From contig JABISG010000105.1 of the NCBI GenBank assembly GCA_018699955.1, positions 1-33,261 on the forward strand: a DNA stretch of 33,261 nt, given 5' to 3'. A program made the translations under genes and the position numbers. This DNA comes from Planctomycetaceae bacterium (lineage in GTDB: Bacteria > Planctomycetota > Planctomycetia > Planctomycetales > Planctomycetaceae). Shown here piece after piece: positions 11,776 to 19,577 of this stretch. Position 1 is the first letter of the stretch; each line of letters starts with the position of its first letter. The notes below the pieces were generated by a model. That model was not told where the DNA came from. It made no database searches and saw nothing but the letters and a program-made list of their open reading frames with translations.

Positions 11776-12213
11776 TCAGGGTTTTTGGGAATGAGACGTC
11801 TTCAGATCGGCTTTTTCGTTGCCCGGCTTGAGAACCATCAACGTTTCGGCCAGCAGCATTGCCAGATAGAACGCAAGCAACCAGACAATGAATCCGCGAA
11901 AACCAAGTTGCGGGCGAACGGAATTCACCACCATTGTGCCGACGAGAACGAACAGCATTCGCAAGCCCGTGCCGCCCAGAACGGTGGTCATCATTAAGTT
12001 TGAGTTGTTGTCGCTTGGCATCAACGATGCCAAGAACATTGTGAGCAAGCCGGGAACAAGACAGAGCAGCCCCGCGATGGATAGACCTTCCAAGCCGTTG
12101 AAGCCGGCGAGCCAATATGCGGGCAACGCGAACACCAACCACAGGCCGGCGGCAATTGCCGTCAATCGACCCAAGCGTCCGCTGAGCGAACTGGTTGCTG
12201 TTTCTTGACCCAT
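11776..12213 (-). CDS. AtpI-like four-helix membrane protein
   Basis: The 145-residue protein is almost entirely membrane helix: four hydrophobic segments at about 15-38 (TAIAAGLWLVFALPAYWLAG), 44-65, 73-98 and 106-130, with a short charged tail. Size, helix count and position between atpZ and atpB match ATP synthase subunit I (AtpI), an assembly factor for the c ring and a proposed ion channel. Its sequence is too diverged for me to be certain of the family. The start ATG overlaps the upstream stop (TGATG), so the two small genes are translationally coupled. A longer frame reaching 12330 exists but would run deep into the upstream gene. Confidence 0.78.
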   Translation of the reverse strand: MGQETATSSLSGRLGRLTAIAAGLWLVFALPAYWLAGFNGLEGLSIAGLLCLVPGLLTMFLASLMPSDNNSNLMMTTVLGGTGLRMLFVLVGTMVVNSVRPQLGFRGFIVWLLAFYLAMLLAETLMVLKPGNEKADLKTSHSQKP

Positions 12214-12470
12214 CACTTGCTCGACTTGTCCCGGTCCTGCGGCGTGTTTGACTGATCTTTCGCAACCAACTGCAGTAAGTGCCGAAATCCAACGATGAAT
12301 CCGAACAAGGCACCCACACTTGTGAGCCACGGCTCGGTTCCCCAGCGTTCATCCGCCAGATAACCCAGCCCGGCCGGCAATGCCATCTCCAATGAGACTG
12401 TCGTAATTCCCGACACCCATTGCATGGCGACCACCATCGGTGGCCGGCCATCGTTCGATGAACTTCGCAC
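12213..12470 (-). CDS. atpZ: AtpZ/AtpI family small membrane protein
   Basis: A short protein with two hydrophobic helices: MQWVSGITTVSLEMALPAGL then GYLADERWGTEPW and LTSVGALFGFIVGFRHLLQL. The pattern helix, LGYxxDxxxGTxPW, helix, GFRxL is that of the AtpZ (ATPase_gene1) family, found as the first gene of many atp operons; AtpZ and AtpI together are implicated in magnesium/calcium transport and ATP synthase assembly. The start is uncertain. I give a GTG at 12470 (85 residues), which keeps a short polar N-terminus; ATG 12437 (74 residues) and TTG 12572 (119 residues) are alternatives, none with a strong ribosome site. Confidence 0.75.
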   Translation of the reverse strand: MRSSSNDGRPPMVVAMQWVSGITTVSLEMALPAGLGYLADERWGTEPWLTSVGALFGFIVGFRHLLQLVAKDQSNTPQDRDKSSK

Positions 12471-12595
12471 GGCAATCGACTCACAATTTCGGCATGCTCG
12501 AGCGGCCTTCCGACTCGACGGAGCCGGTCGGAAACACTCGCCTGCCTCATCGAAAACCACTCGATTCACCAAGTGTATCGGCGATTTCCGCAGGC

Positions 12596-12624
12596 AGTGT
12601 AGGCATTGGTTTTGGCAATGTCAA
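12596..12624 (-). promoter_or_regulatory. Candidate sigma70-type promoter of the atp cluster
   Basis: On the minus strand a perfect TTGACA (12624-12619) is followed by a 17-base spacer and TACACT (12601-12596; four of six match TATAAT). A transcript would start near 12589, about 120 bases before the atpZ start I chose. No competing hexamer pair is seen closer to the operon. Confidence 0.5.
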
Positions 12625-12816
12625 AGCAGGGGGGATGCCGTTTTCGTTTTTCCCAAAAGTGGTGAAATCATTCTCGGTCGTGGGGAGGCCGTGTCGGCAA
12701 ATCAGTGGGTTACCTAATGGTGCCTTTGCGATGCAAGATTAAGCTCACCAATGCAGGACATTTGCGGAGTCGCGAAGCCGTTCGGTGGCTGATTGACGAC
12801 GAGATGAGCGTCGATC

Positions 12817-12849
12817 GACACCCGGTTTTTCAAAAAAAAACCGGGTTTC
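12817..12849. repeat. GAAACCCGG palindrome, copy 2
   Basis: A 33-base copy: ACCCGGTTTTT, a single C, then nine A and CCGGGT, ending GGGTTTC. It differs from the perfect copy at 28076-28106 by extra A residues and a changed left end. It sits between the divergent atp cluster and DUF4912 gene, so no known gene would be terminated by it. Confidence 0.65.
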
Positions 12850-12952
12850 TTGGGGTTGAATTGAATTAACGCAACGTAAGTGTGTAAAAAGTCTTGTGAC
12901 GAACGACGGGGCATGGTGTGTCTCTGGGGGCCTGGATATGGCTGGTGCATTA

Positions 12953-13039
12953 TTGAACACACGCGTCAAATGCGTTATAAGTAGTGTTACCTATTCGCAC
13001 CATTTCTGGTGCTGGTTGCCGGTGTTCACACGGCTTTTT
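12953..13039 (+). ncRNA. Possible very short transcript: promoter, hairpin and terminator
   Basis: TTGAAC (12953-12958), a 17-base spacer and TATAAG (12976-12981) form a promoter candidate. About 16 bases on, GCACCA-tttc-TGGTGC (12997-13012) is a perfect 6-bp hairpin. Then GCCG and TG pair with CA and CGGC around TTCA (13018-13034, one bulged G), followed directly by TTTTT (13035-13039), an intrinsic-terminator shape. The transcript would be about 50 bases. Alternatively this is an attenuated leader of the DUF4912 gene. Chance assembly is quite possible. Confidence 0.3.
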
Positions 13040-13451
13040 CGCTCAAAATTTGATTCGCTATTGATTGACCCTCTCTCTCACTGGTCTGTTTCGCGTTGCC
13101 GTCGGAACGGTTCGCCGTTGTCGCTGGTGATGTTCGAGGGGCTGGCGTTTGAATTGATTTGACAATTGCGGGCAGAAATGACTGCCGGCCATTTCTTATA
13201 ACTGGGAATTTTTAAAAAAGTACAGGCCTGTCCTGACAGCCGAGCGAAATGCCCGTGGGGCGACGCTCGCTATTCACCGCAAGAACTGCATGTTGCCGTT
13301 TTTGGTGGGAGATGTATCGAATTACACGCCGCGATCTGCTCGGCAAGATAATGTACGGTGCAGGCTGTTGGGAGAAAACTGGTCAGGGACGGCCGCGATC
13401 AATCCACAAAAGACGGGCCCTTTTGCGGTTTGTTCTCGGAGAATTTACGTT
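13040..13451 (+). other. Long spacer/leader before the DUF4912 gene with nested stem-loop
   Basis: There is no coding signal and no tRNA here. The clearest structure is 13241-13269: CGAGCG pairs with CGCTCG, enclosing GCCC-gtg-GGGC, separated by a small internal loop (AAAT opposite GA). Just upstream, ACAGGCCTGT (13222-13231) is self-complementary. TTGACA occurs at 13158-13163 but has no -10 at the right distance. Together with 12625-12952 (nothing beyond the palindrome) this makes about 880 bases without a gene. Confidence 0.35.
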
Positions 13452-14534
13452 ATGACTGCGGTGGAGCTGAGACGTCTCACGCGAAAGGATCTCGCGCAGC
13501 ACGCAAAACGTGGCCGAATTGACGGCTGGCATGGGATGAAAAAGGATGAATTGGTAAAAGCGCTGCTGAATCAACAGCGCAAGGAGCGGCGCCGTCGGCG
13601 GAATGGTGACGCCTCGAAAAGTCGGCCGACGAACGGAACAAACGGAAGTCATTCCGAGAATGGCGACGATCTGTCAGCCAATGGTCGAACACCGGTTGCA
13701 GCGTCGCGGTCGAATGGTCATTCGGGGAACGGAGCCTCGCGAAATCGTGACTTAAGTAGTGGATTTCAAACCTCGAATGGACAAGCGACCGATCGTGTCG
13801 AAGTTCATTCAGACGATGCCTACTGGATCCACGTCAAGTGGTCGTTCACGAAGGCGACAATTTCGCGGGCCGAGGCGGCGCTGGGAATCGACTGGCATAG
13901 GGCAGTTCCTGTGATCCGCGTGTTCGACGTAACCGCGGGCGATGAAGAAGGGACGGATTGCCGCACACAGGTTGGCGACATCGTGATTCATGGCAATGTC
14001 GATCACTGGCATGTCCCGATCGAGCACCCCGAGAAAACCTACAGCATCCACATTGGCTATCGGACTCCGAACGGTCGTTTTCATGCATTGGCGCATTCGC
14101 CCGCAATCCAAACCCCACAGCCGGGTGCCAAAGGGGCCGTTGATCGGTCCTGGAAACGAGACACAAAACGCGCCAAGCCCCAGCAACGCAACGGACACGG
14201 CGCGAACGGCGCCCCGCGAGCCAATCTTGCGCGGCGAAACGGTGATACGGTCAACGGCGGTGCGCCGGTCGATCGCGATTTCCCGTTTTACGTCGATGCG
14301 GAACTGATCGTCCACGGCTCAACGCATCCGCACGCCAGCCTGACGCTGCTGGGGGAACCGGTTCAACTCACAAAGGATGGCCGATTCTCGCTGCGATTTG
14401 CGTTGCCGAACGGCCGGCAGGTCATTCCCGCTGTGACAGTGACGCCCTCAGGCGAGGAACAGCACACCATCGTGTTGGCCATCGAGCGGGTAACACGAGA
14501 AATGGCACCGCAGCCAACCGATGAGTTGTATTAG
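13452..14534 (+). CDS. DUF4912 protein with Rho_N-like start and Asn-Gly-rich linkers
   Basis: A 360-residue protein. Residues 5-39 (LRRLTRKDLAQHAKRGRIDG, then KKDELVKALL) match the Rho N-terminal/SAP-like helical module often fused to DUF4912, and a run of six arginine/lysine residues follows. Residues 116-222 form the DUF4912 domain: YWIHVKW, VIRVFDVT, VDHWHVPI, YSIHIGYRTPNGRFHALAHS and TPQ. Residues 278-350 (ELIVHGSTHPHASLTLLGEP onward) look like a beta-sandwich common at the C-terminus of such proteins. The linkers at 51-112 and 247-270 contain 12 Asn-Gly pairs. The function of DUF4912 is unknown; the basic start suggests nucleic-acid binding. The ATG at 13452 has GGAGA nine bases upstream; a longer frame to 13290 lacks this. 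Confidence 0.88.
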   Translation: MTAVELRRLTRKDLAQHAKRGRIDGWHGMKKDELVKALLNQQRKERRRRRNGDASKSRPTNGTNGSHSENGDDLSANGRTPVAASRSNGHSGNGASRNRDLSSGFQTSNGQATDRVEVHSDDAYWIHVKWSFTKATISRAEAALGIDWHRAVPVIRVFDVTAGDEEGTDCRTQVGDIVIHGNVDHWHVPIEHPEKTYSIHIGYRTPNGRFHALAHSPAIQTPQPGAKGAVDRSWKRDTKRAKPQQRNGHGANGAPRANLARRNGDTVNGGAPVDRDFPFYVDAELIVHGSTHPHASLTLLGEPVQLTKDGRFSLRFALPNGRQVIPAVTVTPSGEEQHTIVLAIERVTREMAPQPTDELY

Positions 14535-14569
14535 CAAATGCGGAAAGCGGAGTGGGGAAAGCGGAATGA

Positions 14570-15352
14570 TTACATTTCCCCATCAGCCCGATTCGACCAC
14601 CACGGTAGCCCCACGCCGCCATCGACGGTCATCGTGCCGCCGGTCATGTAGTCGGCGTCATCGCTGAGCAGAAACGCAACCGCCTTGCCAATTTCATCGG
14701 GTTGCCCAAGGCGGCCCCACGGGAGGTTCTTGCCCCCTTCAACGATTTGCTCTTCGGTAAAGAACTTCCGCTCGCCCGGCGTGTCGATCCACCCGGGATG
14801 GACAATGTTCACCCGAATCCGATGCGGCGCCAGTTCAATTGCGGCCGTGCGGCTCATGTGGTCAATCGCCGCTTTCGACATGTTGTAAGCCATCGAAGTC
14901 GGAATGGCCATCACCGCATGCGGCGAGCTAATCACCACCATCGATCCTCCGCCACCTTGTTTCACCATTTGCTGCGCCGAACTACGAACGCCGTGAAACG
15001 CGCCCCACATGGTGACGTCCACCGTTCGGCGAAATCCCTCGATGTCGGCGTCGATCATCAACTCACGGTCACTGCTGGCGGCGTTCGAGACGAACAGATC
15101 GAGACTGCCGAATTCCTCTGCCGTGCGGGCGACCATTTCTTCGACGGCCGACAATTCGCAGACGTCCGCCTGCAACAGAATTGCATTGCGTCCCAGCGAC
15201 TCGATTTCGCGCTTGACCTCTTCGGCTTCGTTGGTGTGCGAACGGTAGTTCAGGGCAACGTTGGCTCCGCGTCGAGCCAGTTCGATCGCGCACCCCCGTC
15301 CAATGCCCCGCGAGGCCCCCGTGACCAAAGCGTTCTTTCCTTCCAATGACAT
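14570..15352 (-). CDS. SDR family NAD(P)-dependent oxidoreductase
   Basis: A classical short-chain dehydrogenase/reductase of 260 residues: TGASRGIG at 11-18 for cofactor binding, NAAS at 90-93, ISS at 141-143 with the catalytic serine, YNMSK with Tyr156 and Lys160, and HPGWIDT at 185-191. The C-terminal TGGTMTVDGG is the family's usual end block. It resembles FabG-like and glucose-1-dehydrogenase-like members, but SDR substrates cannot be read from these motifs. The start ATG follows AAGGAA at 7 bases. It diverges from the MoxR gene, with a 244-base spacer. Confidence 0.92.
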   Translation of the reverse strand: MSLEGKNALVTGASRGIGRGCAIELARRGANVALNYRSHTNEAEEVKREIESLGRNAILLQADVCELSAVEEMVARTAEEFGSLDLFVSNAASSDRELMIDADIEGFRRTVDVTMWGAFHGVRSSAQQMVKQGGGGSMVVISSPHAVMAIPTSMAYNMSKAAIDHMSRTAAIELAPHRIRVNIVHPGWIDTPGERKFFTEEQIVEGGKNLPWGRLGQPDEIGKAVAFLLSDDADYMTGGTMTVDGGVGLPWWSNRADGEM

Positions 15353-15465
15353 GCGTCTGTTCCTTGAGCATCGAATGACAGCGTTTGAACCAGCGGGAAG
15401 CACAAGCGACCGACGAAGTGTCGCGCTGGTGATTGGTCGCCATCATAGTCGAGGATGGCAAACTT

Positions 15466-15482
15466 TTCAGCCGACGGCTGAA
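15466..15482. promoter_or_regulatory. TTCAGCC dyad in the SDR-MoxR divergent spacer
   Basis: TTCAGCC and GGCTGAA are perfect reverse complements with a 3-base centre. The dyad lies between divergent genes, a place for an operator, but could also be a small repeat element. Confidence 0.35.
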
Positions 15483-15529
15483 TCGGTAATTCTGAACAGT
15501 CTCGCTCGCAAATCGTCCGCAACTGCCCT

Positions 15530-15558
15530 TAGAATGTTCACACCGGAGTCAGCTCCGG
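15530..15558 (+). promoter_or_regulatory. Possible MoxR -10 box and 5'-end hairpin
   Basis: TAGAAT (15530-15535) matches TATAAT at five positions; no good -35 accompanies it. A start site about seven bases later would place the perfect hairpin CCGGAG-tcag-CTCCGG (15543-15558) at the extreme 5' end of the moxR message, a position where hairpins can protect an mRNA. Confidence 0.3.
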
Positions 15559-15596
15559 ACGTCAACATAGAGAATAGCAGCATTTGAGGATCGACA

Positions 15597-16616
15597 ATGT
15601 CGTCTGATGAGTACTCCGGAGACCTCGTCGGCTCCACTGCGCCCGCGCCTTCGCGACCCGACGTCAAGAAGATCGAAGCAGCATTTGAACGCTCGATTGC
15701 GGAAATTGGCAAGGTATTCGTCGGCCAGGACGAACTGGTCGAAGCGACGTTGATCGCATTATTTTGCGAAGGCAACGTACTGATTGAAGGTGTTCCCGGT
15801 CTCGGGAAAACGTTGCTGGTCAATACTCTCAGCAAGGTTCTCACGTGCGAATATCGCCGCATTCAGTTCACGCCCGATCTGATGCCCTCCGACATCACCG
15901 GCAACTCCATCTACGACATGAAGGAACGCGAGTTCACATTTAACGCCGGCCCCATTTTTACCAACCTGCTGTTGGCCGACGAAATCAACCGCGCCCCGGC
16001 GAAAACACAGTCGGCATTGTTGGAAGCAATGCAGGAGCGGCAGGTCACAGTGGACGGCACCACCTATGTACTGGACCCGCCCTTTATCACCATCGCCACA
16101 CAGAACCCGCTCGAACAGGAGGGAACCTATCCGCTGCCCGAAGCGCAGCTCGACCGGTTCATGTTCAAGCTCATTGTCGATTATCCCACACAGAAGCAGG
16201 AAAACAGCATTCTTGCACAGTATGCGGCCGGCCAGGACAACCGGAATCTCAGCGAGTTCGATCTCAAACCGGTACTGCGCGGGGCTGATGTCGTCACGAT
16301 TCAGAAGGCAATTCGGCGAGTGATCGTCGAGCCGTCGATCATCAACTACATCGTCTCAATCATCGCCAAGACTCGCAATTGGCACACCATTGAAGTCGGC
16401 GCCAGTCCGCGCGCCAGTGTGAATATTCTGCTGGCCGCACGCGCGATGGCGGCCTGTCACGGCCGCGATTTTGTGGTTCCCGACGATGTAAAAACACTCA
16501 CGCCATGGGTATTGCGACATCGGATTCGTCTTAGGCCCGATGCGGAGATCGAAGGATTGCTGGTCGATGACGTCATACGAGAGACACTCGATTCCGTCGA
16601 GGCACCCCGCCGATGA
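15597..16616 (+). CDS. MoxR family AAA+ ATPase
   Basis: A 339-residue MoxR-type AAA+ ATPase. The Walker A motif GVPGLGKT is at 65-72, Walker B LLLADE at 124-129 followed by the MoxR hallmark INRAPAKTQSALLEAMQE, and sensor-1 region IATQNPLEQEGTYPLPEAQLDRF at about 161-184 (I quote parts). The C-terminal helical lid starts near residue 230, with GASPRAS as sensor 2. MoxR ATPases act as chaperones, commonly with von Willebrand factor A partners. The next gene overlaps it by four bases (ATGA) and encodes such a partner. The ATG has GAGGA about seven bases upstream. It is cytoplasmic. Confidence 0.95.
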   Translation: MSSDEYSGDLVGSTAPAPSRPDVKKIEAAFERSIAEIGKVFVGQDELVEATLIALFCEGNVLIEGVPGLGKTLLVNTLSKVLTCEYRRIQFTPDLMPSDITGNSIYDMKEREFTFNAGPIFTNLLLADEINRAPAKTQSALLEAMQERQVTVDGTTYVLDPPFITIATQNPLEQEGTYPLPEAQLDRFMFKLIVDYPTQKQENSILAQYAAGQDNRNLSEFDLKPVLRGADVVTIQKAIRRVIVEPSIINYIVSIIAKTRNWHTIEVGASPRASVNILLAARAMAACHGRDFVVPDDVKTLTPWVLRHRIRLRPDAEIEGLLVDDVIRETLDSVEAPRR

Positions 16617-17923
16617 CACCCCGCATGCTGCTGCTGGCATTGTTCGCACTGGCCGGCATCCCACTCGTGTCCGGCGTCTTCTACCCGGCGCTTGCGCAGA
16701 TCGGCGTCTTGCTGACGATGGTGGTGTTGATTGCTGCGTTGGTCGATTTGGCGATCTCAGCTCGGCCGACGGCGGTCGAAGTCCGCCGCGAAGCGAGCGA
16801 CGTCATGAGCGTCGGTGCCCGCAATGCTGTGAAAGTCTGGTTGCGAAACGGTAGTCGTTCAACGATGACCGTCGAAATCCACGACGAGCCGCCCCAACCC
16901 TGCACGCTGCACGACTTGCCCTTTGTTATCGAGTTGCCGCCGGACAGCAATCGGTATGGAATCTATCACGTGCAGCCGCACCATCGGGGGCAGTACCGGT
17001 TCGGTCGGATCTTTCTTCGCCGTCGCAGTCTACTTTCACTGTGGACGTTGTGGGATGAGCGATTGCTGGATGATCCGGTCCGCGTCTATCCCGATATACA
17101 AGCCGTGCATGCCGTCGAGTTGCTTGCGCGCCAGAACCGACTGGCTGCGGCGGGAGTGCGGCTCTCGCGAATTCGTGGTCGGGGAAACGAGTTCGACCGG
17201 CTGCGCGAATACCGGCGCGAGGACGAGTATCGTTCAATCGACTGGCGAGCAACCGCCAAGCATCAGACGCTGATCAGCCGCGAGTACGTTGTCGAACGCA
17301 ATCAGAACATCATTTTCGTTCTCGATTGTGGACGGTCGATGTGCAACGAACTGGACGGCGTGACGCATTTCGACCGCGCGCTGAATGCCGTCATTCTGCT
17401 CAGCTATGTTGCGCTCAGGCAGGGCGACACGGTTGGTGTTCTTGCATGCTCGAACCGGGTGCAGCGCTGGATTCCACCTGTTCGCGGCGCTTCGGCCATT
17501 CAAACGTTGATTCGCCAAACCTACGATTTGGAACCGACGTACGATGCCTCCGACTACAGTCTGATCGTTGAGGAATTGCGCCGCCGTCACCGCAAGCGAT
17601 CGCTGGTGGTGTTCGTCTCGCATGCGCTCGACGAAGTTCACATGCGTGGCATCGCGCGGCACGTGCGGCAGATTCGCTCTCCACATCTGGTGTTGGGAGC
17701 ATTCGTGCGAAATGTCCCGCTGCACGAAAAGCTCGAAACCGTTCCGCGTACCGACCTGGAAGCATTTCAGGTGGCCGCTGCCGCCGAGATGATCGCCGCC
17801 CAAACGCTGCAGATCGTCCAACTCGAAAAGTCCGGCGTGTTGGTCGTCGATACGCTGCCGGAAAATCTCTCGTCGCGATTGATCAGTCAATATCTGGAAA
17901 TCAAAGCGCGGCATCTGTTGTGA
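16613..17923 (+). CDS. DUF58 domain protein, membrane anchored
   Basis: A 436-residue protein with two N-terminal hydrophobic segments (about 4-24 and 27-50), a beta-rich domain, then the DUF58 signature GRGNEFDRLREYRREDEYRS with IDWRATAKH (about 186-214). The following region is a von Willebrand A-like fold with VLDCGRSM (DxGxS, metal-site-like) and a late VFVSHALDE strand. DUF58 proteins are encoded next to MoxR ATPases and are thought to be their membrane-associated clients or effectors. The ATGA overlap with the MoxR gene implies translational coupling. The wider operon seen elsewhere (transglutaminase, BatA/BatB-like genes) is not present: the next genes are on the other strand. Confidence 0.92.
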   Translation: MTPRMLLLALFALAGIPLVSGVFYPALAQIGVLLTMVVLIAALVDLAISARPTAVEVRREASDVMSVGARNAVKVWLRNGSRSTMTVEIHDEPPQPCTLHDLPFVIELPPDSNRYGIYHVQPHHRGQYRFGRIFLRRRSLLSLWTLWDERLLDDPVRVYPDIQAVHAVELLARQNRLAAAGVRLSRIRGRGNEFDRLREYRREDEYRSIDWRATAKHQTLISREYVVERNQNIIFVLDCGRSMCNELDGVTHFDRALNAVILLSYVALRQGDTVGVLACSNRVQRWIPPVRGASAIQTLIRQTYDLEPTYDASDYSLIVEELRRRHRKRSLVVFVSHALDEVHMRGIARHVRQIRSPHLVLGAFVRNVPLHEKLETVPRTDLEAFQVAAAAEMIAAQTLQIVQLEKSGVLVVDTLPENLSSRLISQYLEIKARHLL

Positions 17924-17988
17924 GTCGAGAGCCAGTCGCCCTTGCTTGAATTGCTCTTGTCTCTGGCCACTAGACTCTAGGCTGCGGC

Positions 17989-18687
17989 TCACGTCGCATC
18001 GACGATGTCGTCGCCGTTGTACCACTCGTAGAACAACCGGCCGACTTCCTCGCTCAGGCGAGTCAAATACAGTCGGCGAAAGGTCGAGTAACGCACGTCT
18101 GAGGCCGCCTGTGGTGCGCGAAGCGGATATTTCGAGACGACGTCTTTGGAGTAGATTCGCTCGCCATCGCCGTCGCCGTCCATCTCGTACACCGTCACCA
18201 GCGCTTCGGCACGACCGCGGCGGAGATTGGGGCTGCTTTCTTCAAACAGCGAGTATTTCTTCAGGTCGATGTAAACCACGTATGTGGTGTTGAAATACGC
18301 TCCGATTTCGGTTGGCCTGTCACGGTGCGGGTGCTTGTCCATCCAGGCGTAAACCTGATCGCAATCGATGACTTTGATTTTCTTGCTGGACATTTTTCGT
18401 GAAACGTACTTCGCGAGTTCTTTGTCAATCTTGTTGTTGTCCCACTTCAGTTCAACGGGCGCATCGCAGACGACGGCGACGGTCACTCCGAAATCAGTCA
18501 TCGATTTTCGGGTGATCGCGTCAAAATCCGGCTCGTTCGATGGTGGCCCACCAATGAGATAGCCAACCATGATGAAGTAGTTGCAACCGTGCAGCGCGAG
18601 GATGAGCGTGCACACGAGTGCCGGCCGCACCAATGATCGGCAAGCACTGCTCAGGTAGTTCGTCCGGGGTGTTTTGCAATCCCGCAT
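17989..18687 (-). CDS. Predicted lipoprotein, paralogue of the next gene
   Basis: A 232-residue protein with a hydrophobic N-terminal segment ending ALHGC, so lipidation at Cys35 is likely although histidine at the -2 position is unusual. After the cysteine comes YFIMVGYLIGGPP, then a soluble alpha/beta domain with VTVAVVCDAPVE, KKIKVIDCDQVYAWMD and YVVYIDLKKYSLFEESSP, followed by LRRGRAEALVTVYE. These match, block for block, the product of 18782-19519, so the two are tandem paralogues. The fold pattern (a small nucleotide-free Rossmann-like domain under a lipid anchor) recalls other envelope-assembly lipoproteins, but I do not recognise a characterised family. AAGGA precedes the ATG. Confidence 0.82.
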   Translation of the reverse strand: MRDCKTPRTNYLSSACRSLVRPALVCTLILALHGCNYFIMVGYLIGGPPSNEPDFDAITRKSMTDFGVTVAVVCDAPVELKWDNNKIDKELAKYVSRKMSSKKIKVIDCDQVYAWMDKHPHRDRPTEIGAYFNTTYVVYIDLKKYSLFEESSPNLRRGRAEALVTVYEMDGDGDGERIYSKDVVSKYPLRAPQAASDVRYSTFRRLYLTRLSEEVGRLFYEWYNGDDIVDAT

Positions 18688-18781
18688 ATCGCGATCCTTC
18701 GCTCGTGTAGGGATCGGACTCGGTGCCGATCCATGTGTTGCATTGGGTTTGGTTGTTGGTCCGTCTGTAGGAATGTGGGAG

Positions 18782-19519
18782 CTACTGTATTAGTTCGCTC
18801 GCACGATGGCTGCACAACATCTGGGCTACTTGCTGAGCCATCAGGTCAACGTACCGCTTCTGAAACGCCGTTCGGGAGATACTTTCCGACGAGACAGGGC
18901 TTTGTCGCGGATGGGTTGATGTGAACTCGCGGACGAATACCTCCTGGGCGACTTTATCATCACCGACCTTCCCCACGCGGTAAGCATACAGCGTACCTTC
19001 GGCCCGGCCGCGTAACATCCACGGACTGTTTTCTTCGGTGCAGGTGAACGTGTCGAGATCGACGTGCACAATGATGTCGGCATCGAAGTGCTGAGCAAGC
19101 TCCGACTCGTCTTCCCAGAATCCGCCGTTGTCATCGATGAAAGTTGCAACGTCGTCCGACTTGATCACCTTGATCTCGTGGCGTCTCAGTCGGCGAATCG
19201 TTTCCTCCGTCAGGTCGAACTCGACGGACGCGAACTCGCTCTTCACCGATTCGGGTGTTGTGTAGATCACCAGCACGGTCTTTTCGTCTTCGACGAGATC
19301 GATTCCCGTGCTGCCGCCGAACGCCGACGTGATTTTTGGATCGCCGTAAAGCAGCTTGCCGGCCATCACAAACAGCGAGCAGCCGGTCAGGCCGACAGCC
19401 AGGCCAGTGACTGCCAACGCAAACAGGCAACGCGACCGCGATGGCCACCGCGTGGCTTGTCGCGAGTCGGTTTCCCGAGGCGTTTGTTGCAACGGCTTCG
19501 CCGTCAGCGCGTCATCCAT
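18782..19519 (-). CDS. Predicted lipoprotein, second paralogue
   Basis: A 245-residue protein with a 30-residue polar, arginine-containing leader, a hydrophobic stretch (CLFALAVTGLAVGLTGC) and a good lipobox LTGC at Cys47. The mature start SLFVMAGKLLYGDP matches YFIMVGYLIGGPP of the neighbouring paralogue, and later blocks also correspond: VLVIYTTPESV, HEIKVIKSDDVATFIDD, IIVHVDLDTFTCTEENSP and LRGRAEGTLYAYRV. The 94-base spacer and shared strand suggest co-transcription. AGGAAG precedes the ATG. The role is unknown; two diverged copies kept side by side suggest a hetero-oligomer or two substrates of one envelope machine. Confidence 0.82.
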   Translation of the reverse strand: MDDALTAKPLQQTPRETDSRQATRWPSRSRCLFALAVTGLAVGLTGCSLFVMAGKLLYGDPKITSAFGGSTGIDLVEDEKTVLVIYTTPESVKSEFASVEFDLTEETIRRLRRHEIKVIKSDDVATFIDDNGGFWEDESELAQHFDADIIVHVDLDTFTCTEENSPWMLRGRAEGTLYAYRVGKVGDDKVAQEVFVREFTSTHPRQSPVSSESISRTAFQKRYVDLMAQQVAQMLCSHRASELIQ

Positions 19520-19577
19520 GACTGCTTCCTGAATTGATGAAGTCGAGTTGTGCAGGGGGAAATGAGAAATTGATATG

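Noticed and set aside
13380..13400. GGTCAGG motif recalling signal recognition particle RNA
   Set aside because: The partner AGCAG and the GNAR tetraloop are absent and the flanks do not fold into the SRP helix 8.
13290..13451. 54-residue N-terminal extension of the DUF4912 protein
   Set aside because: The ATG at 13452 has a good Shine-Dalgarno and starts at the Rho_N-like domain; the extension lacks conserved features.
12573..13451. Small protein genes in the 880-base spacer
   Set aside because: The short frames have no ribosome site, no family resemblance and several cross the palindrome.
14685..15349. Long plus-strand frames opposite the SDR gene
   Set aside because: They are complementary shadows with arginine/histidine-rich composition and no family match.
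17234..18025. 263-residue minus-strand frame opposite the DUF58 gene
   Set aside because: It is a shadow of a strongly conserved DUF58 reading frame; no domain resemblance.
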